Positions 46,062 to 56,239 are shown, counted from the stretch's first letter. The stretch is DNA of 64,000 nt from Corticibacter populi (GCF_004217315.1 NZ_SGWR01000001.1:434001-498000), one strand, 5' to 3'. Notes: a model not told the origin generated them from the letters alone. Program-made: numbers and translations.

Positions 46062-46976
46062 TCAATGGCTTGGTACGAAAGGCTTGCCCAGCGACGCCGG
46101 CATGTTGGTGCGGATCCAGATGGGATTGCGCGAGATCAGCACCAGCACCACGATGGTCGCCAAGTACGGCAGCATGCTCAGCAACTGGCTAGCAATTTGT
46201 GCGCCGGTAGCCTGCAGATGCAACTGCAGCATGGTAACGCCACCGAACAGGTATGCACCCAGCAGGATGCGCATGGGCCGCCATGTGGCAAAGGCCGTCA
46301 GTGCCAGCGCGATCCAGCCGCGGCCGGCCACCATGCCCTCGGTCCACAGTGGCGTGTAGATGGTCGAAAGGTAGGCGCCAGCCAGTCCGCACAGGCTCCC
46401 GCCCAGCGCCACGCACAGCAGGCGGATGCCGCGCACGTGGTAGCCCAGCGCATGGGCGGATTCGGGCGACTCGCCGATCGAGCGCAACACCAGTCCGCTG
46501 CGCGTGTGGTTGTAGAACCAGGCCATGAAGACGGCCAGCGCCACCGTGCCATACACCAGCAGGTGCTGGCGAAACAGGGCCGGGCCGATGAACGGGATAT
46601 CGGCCAAGACCGGCACCGAGAACTTGGGCGTGGCCGGGATGGTGGCCTGCACGTAGTCCACCCCCATGTACGCCGAGAAGCCCACGCCGAACAGGCTCAG
46701 CGCCAGCCCGCAGGCATACTGGTTGGTATGCAGGAAGATCACCAGCGCACCCATCGCCGCAGCCAGCAGCGCACCGGTGGCCATGCCCGCCAGCAGCCCC
46801 AGGCTGAAGCTGCCGGTATGCACCACGGTGGCGAAGCCGGCCAGCGCCGCGCACAGCATCATGCCTTCGGCGCCCAGATTGACGATGCCGGCCTTTTCGT
46901 TGATCAACAGGCCCAGGCCCGCCAGTGCGAGGATGGTCCCCGCATTGAGGGTGGCGGCAAGCAGCAGATCCATCAT
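46062..46976 (-). CDS. BMP-type ABC transporter permease 2
   Basis: This 304-residue membrane protein is of the BPD_transp_2 (branched-chain/ribose/nucleoside) type: LALAGLGLLINEKAGIVNLGAEGMML near residue 14 and AHALGYHVRGIRLLCVALGGSLCGLAGAYLS near 170. It overlaps the next upstream permease by four bases. It forms the membrane pore with that protein. Confidence 0.92.
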   Translation of the reverse strand: MMDLLLAATLNAGTILALAGLGLLINEKAGIVNLGAEGMMLCAALAGFATVVHTGSFSLGLLAGMATGALLAAAMGALVIFLHTNQYACGLALSLFGVGFSAYMGVDYVQATIPATPKFSVPVLADIPFIGPALFRQHLLVYGTVALAVFMAWFYNHTRSGLVLRSIGESPESAHALGYHVRGIRLLCVALGGSLCGLAGAYLSTIYTPLWTEGMVAGRGWIALALTAFATWRPMRILLGAYLFGGVTMLQLHLQATGAQIASQLLSMLPYLATIVVLVLISRNPIWIRTNMPASLGKPFVPSH

Positions 46977-48106
46977 GCGTCTCCTTGGGCAGCGGCGGCT
47001 GGTGCGGCGGCCGGGGACCCGGCGGGTGATGCGGTCGCCCGCTGCCTGCCCTTCAGACGCAGCCGGTAGTTGACCAGCGCATCACAGGCGAGCAGGTTGA
47101 AGAGCAGCAGGCCCTGGAACACGCTCGAGAGCGACTTGGGCAGGCCCAGCCGGGATTGCGACAGTTCGCCGCCGATCACGAACATGCTCAGCAGGATGGC
47201 CGACAGCACCATGCCGATCGGGTGCAGTCGCCCGACGAACGCGACGATGATGGCCGTGAAGCCGTAGCCGACGGGAATGTGCGGGTTGAGCTGCCCGACC
47301 GGGCCGGCCACCTCCAATGCGCCCGCCAGGCCTGCCAGGCCGCCCGAGGCCAGCAGCGCCGTCCACAGTGCCCGGCGTGCCGAGAAGCCCGCGTAGCGCG
47401 CCGCCGCCGGCGCCAGGCCGCCGACCTGCTGGGCAAAGCCAGCACGGGTGCGGAACATGAAGAGCCACATCAGCAGGCAGGCGGCCAGCGCCAGCCACAC
47501 GCCGATGTTGGCGCGGCTGCCGGGCATCAGGCGCGGCAGTTGCGTAGCCGCCTCGAACATCTTGGTGCGCGGGAAGTTGTAGCCGTCCGGATCCTTCCAA
47601 GGGCCGTAGACCAGATAGCCCAGCAGCTGGATGGCGACATACACCAGCATCAGGCTGACCAGGATCTCGTTGGTGTTGAAGCGGTCCCGCAGCAGCGCAA
47701 CGATGGCGGCCCAGAACATGCCGCCAAGCACGCCCCCCAGCATCACCAGCGCAATGATCCAGTGGCCGGTATTGGGGCCGGCCTGCAACGCAACCCACCC
47801 TCCGGTAATGGCGCCGAGCACGAACTGGCCCTCGGCGCCGATGTTCCAGATGTTGGAGCGGAAACACAGTGCCAGCCCCAGTGCGATCAGCAGCAGCGGC
47901 GTGGCCTTGATGGCGATCTCGCCCCAGGCGTAGGTGTTCTTGATCGGCTCCCAGAAGAACACCTGCAGCCCCTGCAGCGGCGACTTGCCCGAGAGCGAGA
48001 AGATGGCGATGCCGATCAGCACCGTCAGCAGCAAGGCCAGCAGCGGCGATGCGTAGGTCCACAGGCGCGAGGGCTGTGGACGGGGTTCGAGTATGAGTTT
48101 CATCAT
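46973..48106 (-). CDS. BMP-type ABC transporter permease 1
   Basis: This 377-residue permease has LCFRSNIWNIGAEGQFVLGAITGG near residue 80 and FAQQVGGLAPAAARYAGFSARRALW near 224, both typical of nucleoside-type permeases. An Ala-rich cytoplasmic tail ends the protein. Its stop overlaps the start of permease 2, and the ATPase gene ends 69 bases upstream. Confidence 0.92.
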   Translation of the reverse strand: MMKLILEPRPQPSRLWTYASPLLALLLTVLIGIAIFSLSGKSPLQGLQVFFWEPIKNTYAWGEIAIKATPLLLIALGLALCFRSNIWNIGAEGQFVLGAITGGWVALQAGPNTGHWIIALVMLGGVLGGMFWAAIVALLRDRFNTNEILVSLMLVYVAIQLLGYLVYGPWKDPDGYNFPRTKMFEAATQLPRLMPGSRANIGVWLALAACLLMWLFMFRTRAGFAQQVGGLAPAAARYAGFSARRALWTALLASGGLAGLAGALEVAGPVGQLNPHIPVGYGFTAIIVAFVGRLHPIGMVLSAILLSMFVIGGELSQSRLGLPKSLSSVFQGLLLFNLLACDALVNYRLRLKGRQRATASPAGSPAAAPAAAAQGDA

Positions 48107-48175
48107 GCTGGGCGTGGCATCGGCGGGCGCATGGGCGGCTGCTCTGGTTTTTGGGGGTGCGGGGGCGGCTGGCGC

Positions 48176-49783
48176 TCAGACCATGGTGGCCAGTTCGGCC
48201 TGGCCGGCAGCGGTCGGCTGCTGCGGCCCGCCTTCCCAGAGGCCGCTCATCCACAGGCCGATCTTCTCGATGCTGGCCTCGGCGCGCTGCAGCGAGGGCG
48301 AGAGTGTACCTTTGGCCATCACATAGAGGCGGTCGCAGACCTCGAAAAGCTCATCGAGCTCCTCGCTGATGACCAGCACCGCGCAGCCCTGCTCGCGCAG
48401 CGCCAGGATCTGGGCGCGGATCTGCGAGGCTGCTCCCACATCCACGCCCCAGGTGGGCTGGGCCAGGATCAGCAGGCGCGGGCCGGCGTCCATCTCGCGC
48501 CCGACGATGTACTTCTGCAGGTTGCCGCCCGAGAGCGATCGCGCCGCGCTGTGGGTGCCGGCCGCCTTGACCCTGAAACGCTGCACCACTTCGGCGGCCT
48601 TGGCATGCAGGCGCCGCCGACTCAGCCAGCCCAGGCGGCCAATGGCGAGGTCGCGCGTGAGCAGCAGGTTCTGCGCCAGGTCCATGCTGGGCACGGTGGC
48701 GCGGCCCAGGCGCTCCTCGGGAACGAAGTGCAGGCCCCACTGGCGACGGCGCTGGCGCGGGTCGCTGCGGCCGGCCGGCTGGCCGAACAGCCGGACCGCA
48801 TCGGGTGCGGCCCGCGTGTCCTCGCCCGAGAGCGCGCGCAGCAGCTCGTTCTGGCCATTGCCGGAGATGCCGGCGATCCCGACCACCTCGCCGGCGCGCA
48901 CCTGCAGGTGCAGGCGATCCAGTGCGGTGCCGAACAGGTTGTCGCACGGCAGGCTCAGCCCCTCGACCTGCAGCACCAGCTCGCCCGGCGTCCCGGGACG
49001 GTTTTGCAGCGCGGGCGGCTCGGCGCCGATCATCAGTCGCGCCAGCGAGGCGTCGCTGTGTTCGCGCGGGTCGACCACGCCGGTCACCTTGCCCTGGCGG
49101 ATCACCGTGCAGCGATCGCAGAGGCTGCGGATCTCGTGCAGCTTGTGGCTGATGTAGAGGATGCTGCAGCCCGACTGGGCCAGCCGCCGCAGCATCGCAA
49201 AAAGGCTTTGCACGGCCTGCGGCGTCAGCACCGAGGTGGGCTCGTCGAGAATCAGCAGCTTGGGGTGGGTCACCAGGCTGCGCAGGATCTCCACCTTCTG
49301 GCGCTCGCCGACACTGAGCGTATGCACCGGCCGCTCCAGGTCGATGTCAAGCCCGAACAGCTTGCCGGCTTCGTCGAGGTTGACGCGCAGCATCTCGCGG
49401 CTCATGGTCCATTCCTGGCCAAGCCAGATGTTCTCGGCCACCGTGAGGGTCTCGAACAGATTGAAATGCTGGAACACCATGGCAATGCCCAACTGCCGCG
49501 CCTGCTGCGGATTGCGGATGTGCACCGGTCGGCCATCGAACAGCACTTCGCCCGCATCGGGGGCGACGGCACCGTAGATGATCTTCATCAGTGTCGATTT
49601 GCCTGCGCCGTTCTCACCCAGGATGGCATGGATCTGGCCGCGCCCGACACGGAGGTCGATGCCATCATTGGCGACGATGCCCGGATAGCGTTTGGTGATG
49701 CCGCGCAACTGCAGTCGTGCCGGCGCATCGCCATCGGCCGGCGGCAGGGAAGACGGGGCATCGGGAAGGGGCGTGGCGGTCAT
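48176..49783 (-). CDS. BMP-type ABC transporter ATPase (two domains)
   Basis: This 535-residue tandem ATPase resembles YufO/RbsA proteins. The first domain has Walker A GENGAGKST near residue 56, signature LSVGERQKVEILRSL and Walker B LLILDEPTSVLTP near 180. The second has degenerate GISGNGQNELL near 309 in place of Walker A, signature LSGGNLQKYIVGRE and a Walker B of LLILAQPTWGVD. This asymmetry is normal for the family. ATG 49783 is preferred to an upstream ATG at 49849. It heads the operon ATPase-permease-permease-binding protein. Confidence 0.92.
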   Translation of the reverse strand: MTATPLPDAPSSLPPADGDAPARLQLRGITKRYPGIVANDGIDLRVGRGQIHAILGENGAGKSTLMKIIYGAVAPDAGEVLFDGRPVHIRNPQQARQLGIAMVFQHFNLFETLTVAENIWLGQEWTMSREMLRVNLDEAGKLFGLDIDLERPVHTLSVGERQKVEILRSLVTHPKLLILDEPTSVLTPQAVQSLFAMLRRLAQSGCSILYISHKLHEIRSLCDRCTVIRQGKVTGVVDPREHSDASLARLMIGAEPPALQNRPGTPGELVLQVEGLSLPCDNLFGTALDRLHLQVRAGEVVGIAGISGNGQNELLRALSGEDTRAAPDAVRLFGQPAGRSDPRQRRRQWGLHFVPEERLGRATVPSMDLAQNLLLTRDLAIGRLGWLSRRRLHAKAAEVVQRFRVKAAGTHSAARSLSGGNLQKYIVGREMDAGPRLLILAQPTWGVDVGAASQIRAQILALREQGCAVLVISEELDELFEVCDRLYVMAKGTLSPSLQRAEASIEKIGLWMSGLWEGGPQQPTAAGQAELATMV

Positions 49784-50084
49784 GGTTGACGGACAGAATG
49801 GGGGATGGGCGCTGGCATGCCGTGGCTGCCACGCACAAAACGGGTGCAATCCGGGCGGCCAGTGATGGGATGGGAGGCCGCTGCGGGGTTCAAGAGGGCC
49901 CTATTGTTGTGCAAAAAGCCCTCGAAACTCCCAAAAAAGTGCGTCATTCTCCGCCGTGGGAAGCACGCATGCACGGACGGTTTCCCCGTGATTGCGCTAG
50001 GTGCGCAGACCCGGCGGCAGGTGTACAGTGGGTCAGGCCGCCGGCAAGGCATGGCAAACATCGACACCCGAGAAGGAGACCAGC
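49784..50084. other. Divergent intergenic region
   Basis: About 300 bases lie between the transporter operon and the AhpD-like gene, both reading outward. An AT-richer patch near 49900-49950 may hold promoters. No clear operator, RNA or gene seen. Confidence 0.4.
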
Positions 50085-50681
50085 ATGAGCAAGCGCTTTC
50101 CATTGGTTGAACTGGAGGACATGCCCGCAGACATTCGTGAGCGGATTCTTCAGGTGCAGGAAAAAGCAGGTTTCGTGCCCAACGTGTTTCTTGCGCTGGC
50201 ACGGCGTCCGGAGGAATGGCGGGCTTTCTTTGCCTACCATGACGCGTTGATGCTGCGCGCGGGCAGTTCCCTGAGCAAGGGCGAGCGAGAGATGATCGTC
50301 ACCGCCACCAGCGCCGCCAACCACTGCCTGTACTGCGTGGTCGCACACGGGGCGCTGCTGCGGGTCTACGAGAAGAAGCCGCGCGCCTCCGACCAGATCG
50401 CCATCAATTACCGCAAGGCGCAGATCGAGGCGCGCCAGCGCGTCATGCTGGATTTTGCGATGAAGGTCTGCCAGCAGTCGGAGCAGATCGAGGATGCGGA
50501 CCTCGATCTGCTGCACCAGCACGGTTTCGATGACGAGGACATCTGGGACATCATCTCCATCACGGCATTCTTCGGCATGTCCAACCGCATTGCCAACGCC
50601 ACGGGCCTGATGCCCAACCCGGAGTTCTACCTGATGGGGCGGGTCGCAAGGCCGCAGACCCACGTCAAGGATCGAGCCTGA
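50085..50681 (+). CDS. Peroxidase-related protein, carboxymuconolactone decarboxylase/AhpD family
   Basis: This 198-residue all-helical protein carries the AhpD core: LSKGEREMIVTATSAANHCLYCVVAHGALL near residue 66, with the redox CxxC (CLYC) and following His. It matches the uncharacterised peroxidase-related subfamily. It may reduce peroxides through the CxxC pair; no partner gene is adjacent. An AAGGAGA site precedes ATG 50085. It is convergent with the IF-1 gene 8 bases away. Confidence 0.88.
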   Translation: MSKRFPLVELEDMPADIRERILQVQEKAGFVPNVFLALARRPEEWRAFFAYHDALMLRAGSSLSKGEREMIVTATSAANHCLYCVVAHGALLRVYEKKPRASDQIAINYRKAQIEARQRVMLDFAMKVCQQSEQIEDADLDLLHQHGFDDEDIWDIISITAFFGMSNRIANATGLMPNPEFYLMGRVARPQTHVKDRA

Positions 50682-50689
50682 ACCGATCC

Positions 50690-50935
50690 TCAGGCGGAGG
50701 GCGCCGGGCCGCGGCCGGGCAGGTGGCGGAAGATGATGCGGCCCTTGGAGAGGTCGTAGGGCGACATCTCCAGCGTCACCTTGTCGCCGGCCAGGATGCG
50801 AATGTGGTGCTTGCGCATCTTGCCTCCCGTGTAGGCGATCAGTTCGTGACCATTGTCGAGGGTGACGCGAAAGCGCGAGTCCGGCAGAACTTCGGTGACC
50901 GAACCCTGCATTTCAATCAGTTCTTCTTTAGCCAT
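50690..50935 (-). CDS. infA: Translation initiation factor IF-1 paralogue
   Basis: This 81-residue OB-fold protein matches IF-1: [28 protein letters not shown] near residue 8, [33 protein letters not shown] after it. The short C-terminal extension ([11 protein letters not shown]) makes it longer than the 72-residue ribosomal-operon IF-1. Burkholderiales usually have such a second, stand-alone copy; its special role, if any, is not known. Confidence 0.93.
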   Translation of the reverse strand: MAKEELIEMQGSVTEVLPDSRFRVTLDNGHELIAYTGGKMRKHHIRILAGDKVTLEMSPYDLSKGRIIFRHLPGRGPAPSA

Positions 50936-51453
50936 AAAACGTGGTCAAAGGCCGCCACCCCAGGGCAGCAGAATGGAAACAGCAAAGACCTGCGCCAGGC
51001 TAGACCATCCTGAACCCGGATGCGAAGACGCCATGGCCATGGCGATGACAGCGGGCAGTGCCAGTCCCCCGGACAAGCCCCAGGCATCCCTGGGCATCCG
51101 GGGTCATGAAAAAGGCGGCCGTCGTGCCACCTGTGTGCCGCCATGCGCCGCGCGCGTCCCATCCGGTCCAGTCCCAGCAAACCCTAGCGCCAATGCTGCA
51201 AATGGAGGAAGCGGGCATTATAGAGTGGCTGCTGTGCCGCCGGCAATGTGCGGGGGCGAGATCTTGCGGGGTTTCAGGGCGGTTGTGAAGAGGGCGGCCG
51301 GCGCAGGCCGGAAGCTGGCGCGGCGGGCCGCCGTTTGGCCCGGGCGTCACACGGACGGCAGTGCTTCGCCGCTATACTTTTGAGCTGTTTGAACACCACG
51401 GCGAACGGGCGGACTGGCGGCGACTTGACTTGGGTCGCAGGGCTGAAACGTGT
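50936..51453. other. Long divergent intergenic region before nadK
   Basis: About 520 bases contain no recognisable gene. A TATACT hexamer at 51372 is a plausible -10 for nadK. The open frame running from 51361 into nadK has no protein signature before codon 32. No CIRCE or other heat-shock operator was seen. Confidence 0.45.
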
Positions 51454-52350
51454 ATGCGATCCCAATTTCACAGCATTGCCATCATCGGCAAATACCAGAT
51501 CACCCCATCGATCGATGCGCGCAAGGCGGCCCGCAGCGTGGTCGAGGACGTGGCGCGCTTTCTGCTGCGCCATGACTGCGAAGTGGTGGTCGAGCAGGAC
51601 ACGGCGCGCAATCTGGAGGTGGACGGTTACACCGAGATGGCGCCCGAGGCCATCGGCCTGCACTGCGATCTGTGCATCGCCATCGGCGGCGACGGCACCA
51701 TGCTGGGCATTGCGCGCCAGCTAGCCCCTTATGGCACGCCGCTGATCGGCATCAACCAGGGACGGCTCGGGTTTGTCACCGACTTGCCGCTCAATCATTA
51801 CCAGGACCAATTGGCCCCGATGCTGCATGGAATCTACGAGGTCGATTCGCGCCCGCTGATCCACGCGCGCGTGCTGCGCGATGGTGAATGCATCTACGAA
51901 ACCCACGCCATCAACGATGTGGTGCTCACGCGCGGAGGCATCTCCGGCATGATCGAGATGCGCATCGAGGTGTCGGGCCAGTTCGTCTCCAACCAGCGCG
52001 CCGACGGTCTCATCATCGCATCGCCGACGGGCTCGACCGCCTATTCGATGTCGGCGGGTGGTCCCATCGTCCATCCGGCCACCTCCGGCTGGGTGGTCAC
52101 GCCCATTGCGCCGCACAAGCTCTCGAATCGGCCACTGGTTCTGCCCGACAGCTGTGAAGTGGCGGTGGAGGTGGTGGCAGGACGCGACATGAGCGCCAGC
52201 TTCGACATGCTGTCGCTGCCCTCGGTGCTGATCGGCGACCGCCTGCTGGTGCGGCGTTCGGCCTACAGCGCGCGATTTCTGCACCCCAAGGGCTGGAACT
52301 ACTACGCCATGCTGCGCAACAAGCTCGGCTGGAACGAAGGAGGCAGCTGA
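51454..52350 (+). CDS. nadK: NAD kinase
   Basis: The 298-residue enzyme phosphorylates NAD to NADP. It contains CIAIGGDGTMLGIARQL near residue 73 (GGDGT motif), GINQGRLGFVTDL near 99, NDVVLTRGG near 152 and DGLIIASPTGSTAYSMSAGGPIVHP near 186. ATG 51454 gives normal length. Its stop overlaps the recN start (TGATG), so expression is coupled. Confidence 0.96.
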   Translation: MRSQFHSIAIIGKYQITPSIDARKAARSVVEDVARFLLRHDCEVVVEQDTARNLEVDGYTEMAPEAIGLHCDLCIAIGGDGTMLGIARQLAPYGTPLIGINQGRLGFVTDLPLNHYQDQLAPMLHGIYEVDSRPLIHARVLRDGECIYETHAINDVVLTRGGISGMIEMRIEVSGQFVSNQRADGLIIASPTGSTAYSMSAGGPIVHPATSGWVVTPIAPHKLSNRPLVLPDSCEVAVEVVAGRDMSASFDMLSLPSVLIGDRLLVRRSAYSARFLHPKGWNYYAMLRNKLGWNEGGS

Positions 52351-54143
52351 TGGCATTGCGCCGCATCGTTCTGCAGAATTTCGTGGTGGTGCAGCAGCTC
52401 GAGCTCGAACTGCGGACAGGCTTTACGGTGCTCAGCGGAGAGACCGGTGCCGGCAAGTCGATCTTGGTCGATGCTCTGCAACTGGCCCTGGGCGCGCGCG
52501 CCGATGCCAGCTGGGTGCGCGAGGGGGCACTGCGCGCCGACATCGTGGCCGAGTTCGATCCGCCCGCCGGCTGGCACGACTGGCTGGAGCAGCACGGTTT
52601 CGACGCGGGAGAGTCGCTGCTGCTGCGTCGCAGCGTCGATGCCCAGGGCAAGAGCCGCGCCTGGATCAATGGCACGGTGGCCACCGTCGCACAACTGCGC
52701 GAGCTGGGCGAGGCGCTAGTGGACATCCACGGCCAGCATGCCTGGCAAAGCCTGATGCGGCCGGCATCGGTGCGGCAGCTGCTCGATGCCTATGCCGGCG
52801 CCGACGACACGGCGGTGCAGCAGGCCTGGCAGCAATGGCGCGGCGCGGTCGCGGCCCTGGCGCAGGCCCAGGCCAATGCCGAACAGTTGCAGCGCGACCG
52901 CGAGCGCCTGCAGTGGCAGATCGACGAAGTTGCCAAGCTGGCGCCGCAGCCGCAAGAATGGGAGGCGCTCAACAGCCGTCACACCCGCCTTGGCAATGCG
53001 CAGGACCTGCAAAGCACTGCCAGCCGCGTCTGGGAACTGCTCGACGGCCAGGCCGACGAAGGGCCTGCGCTGCCAAGCCTCGGGCAGGCCATGCAGTTGC
53101 TGGCCGGCCATGCGCACATCGAACCGCGCTTCGATGAGTGGATTCAGGTGCTGTCCTCCGCCATCGACCAGGTGCAGGACGTGGCCCGCAGCCTGCAGGC
53201 CTACGCAGAAGCCGAGGACTGGGACGCTGCCGAGCTGCAGGCGCTGGATGCGCGGGTCGGGCAATGGCTGACGCTGGCGCGGCGCTACCGACAGCCGCCC
53301 GAACAGCTGCCGGGGCTCTGGCAGCACTGGCAGGACGAGCTGGCGCAAATTGATGCCAGCACCGATCTGCAGGCGCTGCAGCAGGCCGAGCGGCAGGCGC
53401 ACGAACGTTACCTGCGCGCGGCCGAAACCTTGTCCGCACTGCGGCAGGTGGCGGCGCCGCGCCTCTCGGCGGCGATCACGGCGGCCATGCAGGAACTGGG
53501 CATGGCCGGTGGCCGTTTCGTTGCCGATCTGCAGCGCCTGGCGGAACCGGCCGCGCATGGACTCGACGAGGTGCAGTTCCTGGTGGCCGGTCATGAAGGC
53601 AGCACGCCACGGCCGCTGGGCAAGGTGGCTTCGGGCGGTGAGCTCTCGCGCATCAGCCTGGCCATTGCGGTGACCACCAGCGGCCTGGGTGATGCCGGCA
53701 CGCTGGTGTTTGACGAAGTGGATTCGGGGGTGGGTGGCGCCGTCGCCGAGATCGTCGGGCGGCTGATGCGCCAGCTTGGCGAAGACCGGCAGGTGCTGGC
53801 CGTAACGCATTTGCCGCAGGTTGCGGCCTGTGCCAACGGGCACCTGCTGGTGGAGAAAAAGCGGCAGGGCGGCAGTGTCAGCAGTTCGGTGCGACCGATC
53901 GCCGGCACCGAGCGCGCCGCCGAGATCGCCCGCATGCTCGGTGGCGAGACGCTGACACCCACCACGCTCGCCCACGCCGAGGAAATGCTGGCAGCGGCCG
54001 GCAGCGGCGTGGGAGGCGGCCGGCGCAAGCGCGCTGCCAGTGCCACAACAGCCCCGAGCATCTCGACTGCAGCGATCCCAACGACTGCAACGACGCAGGC
54101 AGCGGCCGCCGTACCTGGCCCCGAACCGACAAGAAAGCGATAG
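52350..54143 (+). CDS. recN: DNA repair protein RecN
   Basis: This 597-residue SMC-like ATPase has Walker A SGETGAGKSILVDAL near residue 29, a central coiled-coil region (about 150-380), signature KVASGGELSRISLAIAV near 426 and Walker B TLVFDEVDSGVGGAVAEIVG near 451. It acts in double-strand break repair. A Thr/Ala/Pro-rich tail of about 50 residues extends beyond the usual length of about 550. It overlaps nadK by one base. Confidence 0.95.
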   Translation: MALRRIVLQNFVVVQQLELELRTGFTVLSGETGAGKSILVDALQLALGARADASWVREGALRADIVAEFDPPAGWHDWLEQHGFDAGESLLLRRSVDAQGKSRAWINGTVATVAQLRELGEALVDIHGQHAWQSLMRPASVRQLLDAYAGADDTAVQQAWQQWRGAVAALAQAQANAEQLQRDRERLQWQIDEVAKLAPQPQEWEALNSRHTRLGNAQDLQSTASRVWELLDGQADEGPALPSLGQAMQLLAGHAHIEPRFDEWIQVLSSAIDQVQDVARSLQAYAEAEDWDAAELQALDARVGQWLTLARRYRQPPEQLPGLWQHWQDELAQIDASTDLQALQQAERQAHERYLRAAETLSALRQVAAPRLSAAITAAMQELGMAGGRFVADLQRLAEPAAHGLDEVQFLVAGHEGSTPRPLGKVASGGELSRISLAIAVTTSGLGDAGTLVFDEVDSGVGGAVAEIVGRLMRQLGEDRQVLAVTHLPQVAACANGHLLVEKKRQGGSVSSSVRPIAGTERAAEIARMLGGETLTPTTLAHAEEMLAAAGSGVGGGRRKRAASATTAPSISTAAIPTTATTQAAAAVPGPEPTRKR

Positions 54144-54152
54144 GACACCGCA

Positions 54153-55034
54153 ATGCTGGAACTGGTCATCATCACAGGAATGTCGGGCTCGGGCAAATCG
54201 GTGGCACTGCGGGTGCTCGAGGATGCGGGTTATTTCTGCATCGACAACCTGCCCCCCGAGCTGCTGCTGGCCAGCCTGGGGCTCGAGCGCAACCAGCACA
54301 TCTCGCGCATTGCCATTGCCATCGACGTGCGCAATGCCGCCTCGCTGCCGCTGGTGCCGCGGATGCTGGAGACCGTGCGCGCACAGGGCGCGGATGTGCG
54401 CGTGGTTTTTCTCGATGCCTCCACCGAGACGCTGGTGCGGCGCTTTTCCGAGACGCGCCGGCGCCACCCGCTGGCCGGCGGCAATGACGAGCATGGCGAC
54501 GATGCGCTGATCCAGAACATCAAGCGCGAGCGCGAGCTGCTGGCGAGCCTGCGCGAAATCTCCCACGTCATCGACACCAGCAACAGCCGCTCGGCCGAAC
54601 TGCAGAGCAACCTCAAGCAGATGCTGCAGATCCCGCCGGGGCGGCTGACACTGGTGTTCCAGTCCTTTGCCTTCAAACGCGGTATTCCGCGTGATGCCGA
54701 CTACGTGTTCGACGTGCGCATGCTGCCCAATCCGCACTACGAACCCGAACTGAAACCCCTGACCGGCATGGACAAGCCTGTGGCCGACTTTCTCGCCGTG
54801 CAGCCGCTGGTGCAGATCATGCAGCACGACATCGCGGCCTTTCTGCAGAAATGGCTGCCCCAGCATGCCGAGAACCACCGCAGCTACGTCAGCGTGGCGA
54901 TCGGTTGCACCGGTGGGCAGCACCGCTCGGTCTATCTGGTCGAGCAACTGGCGCGCCAGTTTGCCGACGAATGGGAAGTCCTCAAGCGCCATCGCGAAAT
55001 CCAGCAAGGTCTTGCTGGTGGACAGATCCGGTAA
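54153..55034 (+). CDS. rapZ: RNase adapter protein RapZ
   Basis: This 293-residue protein has Walker A GMSGSGKS at residues 8-15, [10 protein letters not shown] near 30, a Walker B-like stretch VVFLDAS near 85 and the C-terminal RNA/metabolite domain [25 protein letters not shown] and [13 protein letters not shown]. In E. coli RapZ tunes glucosamine-6-phosphate synthesis through small RNA decay; in this lineage the role may differ. It starts 9 bases after recN. Confidence 0.95.
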   Translation: MLELVIITGMSGSGKSVALRVLEDAGYFCIDNLPPELLLASLGLERNQHISRIAIAIDVRNAASLPLVPRMLETVRAQGADVRVVFLDASTETLVRRFSETRRRHPLAGGNDEHGDDALIQNIKRERELLASLREISHVIDTSNSRSAELQSNLKQMLQIPPGRLTLVFQSFAFKRGIPRDADYVFDVRMLPNPHYEPELKPLTGMDKPVADFLAVQPLVQIMQHDIAAFLQKWLPQHAENHRSYVSVAIGCTGGQHRSVYLVEQLARQFADEWEVLKRHREIQQGLAGGQIR

Positions 55035-55053
55035 AAAGCGATGATTCTGAATC

Positions 55054-55071
55054 GAATCAAATTCTTGATTC
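55054..55071. promoter_or_regulatory. Dyad GAATCAA-N4-TTGATTC upstream of the pirin genes
   Basis: The perfect 7+7 inverted repeat lies in a short AT-rich stretch (55035-55100), about 180 bases before the first pirin gene. An extra GAATC directly precedes it. It is a candidate operator; the half-site order is the reverse of an FNR box. Confidence 0.45.
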
Positions 55072-55108
55072 AAACAATATCTCGAATATAGGAACAATTC
55101 ATTGCGTG

Positions 55109-55133
55109 CATGCCCGCTAGTCAAGCGGGCATG
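55109..55133 (+). terminator. Hairpin after rapZ
   Basis: CATGCCCGCT and AGCGGGCATG form a perfect 10-base stem with loop AGTCA. The downstream sequence is not T-rich, so termination is likely but not certain. Confidence 0.55.
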
Positions 55134-55246
55134 TCGCCCATATTCTTGGGGCTTCAGTATTCGCCATCAGTTCCTACCGGCGCCGCACCGGGTCAGCAGA
55201 CCTGGAGCAGATTCTGGTGGGCAGGGCGTTTGAAAGGAGTTTCCAG

Positions 55247-56119
55247 ATGAAGCAAGTCCAACAAGTCTTCGACGCACCGCGTGGTCACTGGGTCGGAGAT
55301 GGCTTCCCGGTGCGCTCGATGTTCTCGTACCAAGGGGATGCTGCGCAGTTCAGCCCCTTTCTGCTGCTCGACTACGCCGGGCCGGCGCACTTCGATCCGA
55401 GCGCGCACCGCCGTGGTGTCGGCCAGCATCCGCACCGGGGTTTCGAGACCGTGACCATCGTCTACGACGGCGAGGTCGAACACCACGACTCAACCGGTGC
55501 CGGCGGGCAGATCGGCCCTGGTGACGTGCAGTGGATGACCGCTGCCAGCGGCATCCTGCACGAGGAGTACCACGCCAGCAGCTTTGCCAGGACGGGCGGC
55601 GCTTTCGAGATGATTCAGCTCTGGGTCAACCTGCCGGCGCGCGACAAGCTGGCCGCGCCGGGCTACCAGACGCTGCTGCGCAAGGATATTCCGGTGCTGC
55701 CACTGCCCGATGACGCCGGCAGCCTGCGGGTGATCGCCGGTGACTACGCCGGGGCGCACGGTCCGGCGCGCACCTTCACGCCCATCTGGGTGATGGATGT
55801 CTCGCTCAAGGCCGGCAAGCACGCCGAACTGCCATTGCCGCAAGGCTGGACCGGCCTGTTGATGGTGCGGCGCGGTACGCTGCTGGTCAACGGCGAGCAG
55901 ATCGTGCGTGAAGCACAACTGGTGAGCCTCGCGCGCGCCGGTGAAGGGGTCCGGCTCGAAGCCAACAACGATGTCGAGGTATTCGTGATGGCTGGCGAGC
56001 CGATTGACGAGCCCATCGTCGGCTACGGCCCGTTCGTGATGAATTCGCAGCAGGAGATCCGCCAGGCCATCGCGGATTTCAACGGCGGCCGTTTCATTGC
56101 CAAGTCCGCGACCGGCTAA
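55247..56119 (+). CDS. Pirin family protein 1
   Basis: This 290-residue bicupin protein has the pirin N-terminal metal site: HPHRGFETVTIVYDGEVEHHDS near residue 65 and QWMTAASGILHEEYH near 95. These give His/His/His/Glu ligands. FEMIQLWVNLPARDK follows near 121. Bacterial pirins include quercetinases and redox-linked regulators; the substrate is unknown. An AAAGGAG site precedes ATG 55247. A second pirin gene follows after 120 bases. Confidence 0.92.
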   Translation: MKQVQQVFDAPRGHWVGDGFPVRSMFSYQGDAAQFSPFLLLDYAGPAHFDPSAHRRGVGQHPHRGFETVTIVYDGEVEHHDSTGAGGQIGPGDVQWMTAASGILHEEYHASSFARTGGAFEMIQLWVNLPARDKLAAPGYQTLLRKDIPVLPLPDDAGSLRVIAGDYAGAHGPARTFTPIWVMDVSLKAGKHAELPLPQGWTGLLMVRRGTLLVNGEQIVREAQLVSLARAGEGVRLEANNDVEVFVMAGEPIDEPIVGYGPFVMNSQQEIRQAIADFNGGRFIAKSATG

Positions 56120-56239
56120 GTTGCCATCGAAGTCGCCATTGCGGGGGCGGGACGTACGGCACTTCAGCGCACCGGCCCCGCTATCAGCACATTGATCCAT
56201 ATACGCGTGCGCTGCGCGCACAAATGACAAGGAGACCCC

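Noticed and set aside
44577-47069. Plus-strand open frame of 830 codons
   Set aside because: Antisense to the BMP binding protein and permease genes, crosses a strong terminator and lacks domains.
47156-49789. Plus-strand open frame of 877 codons
   Set aside because: Antisense to the well-supported nucleoside transporter permease and ATPase genes.
55054-55071. Dyad upstream of pirins as an FNR box
   Set aside because: The half-sites are in inverse order (ATCAA-N4-TTGAT) compared with TTGAT-N4-ATCAA.
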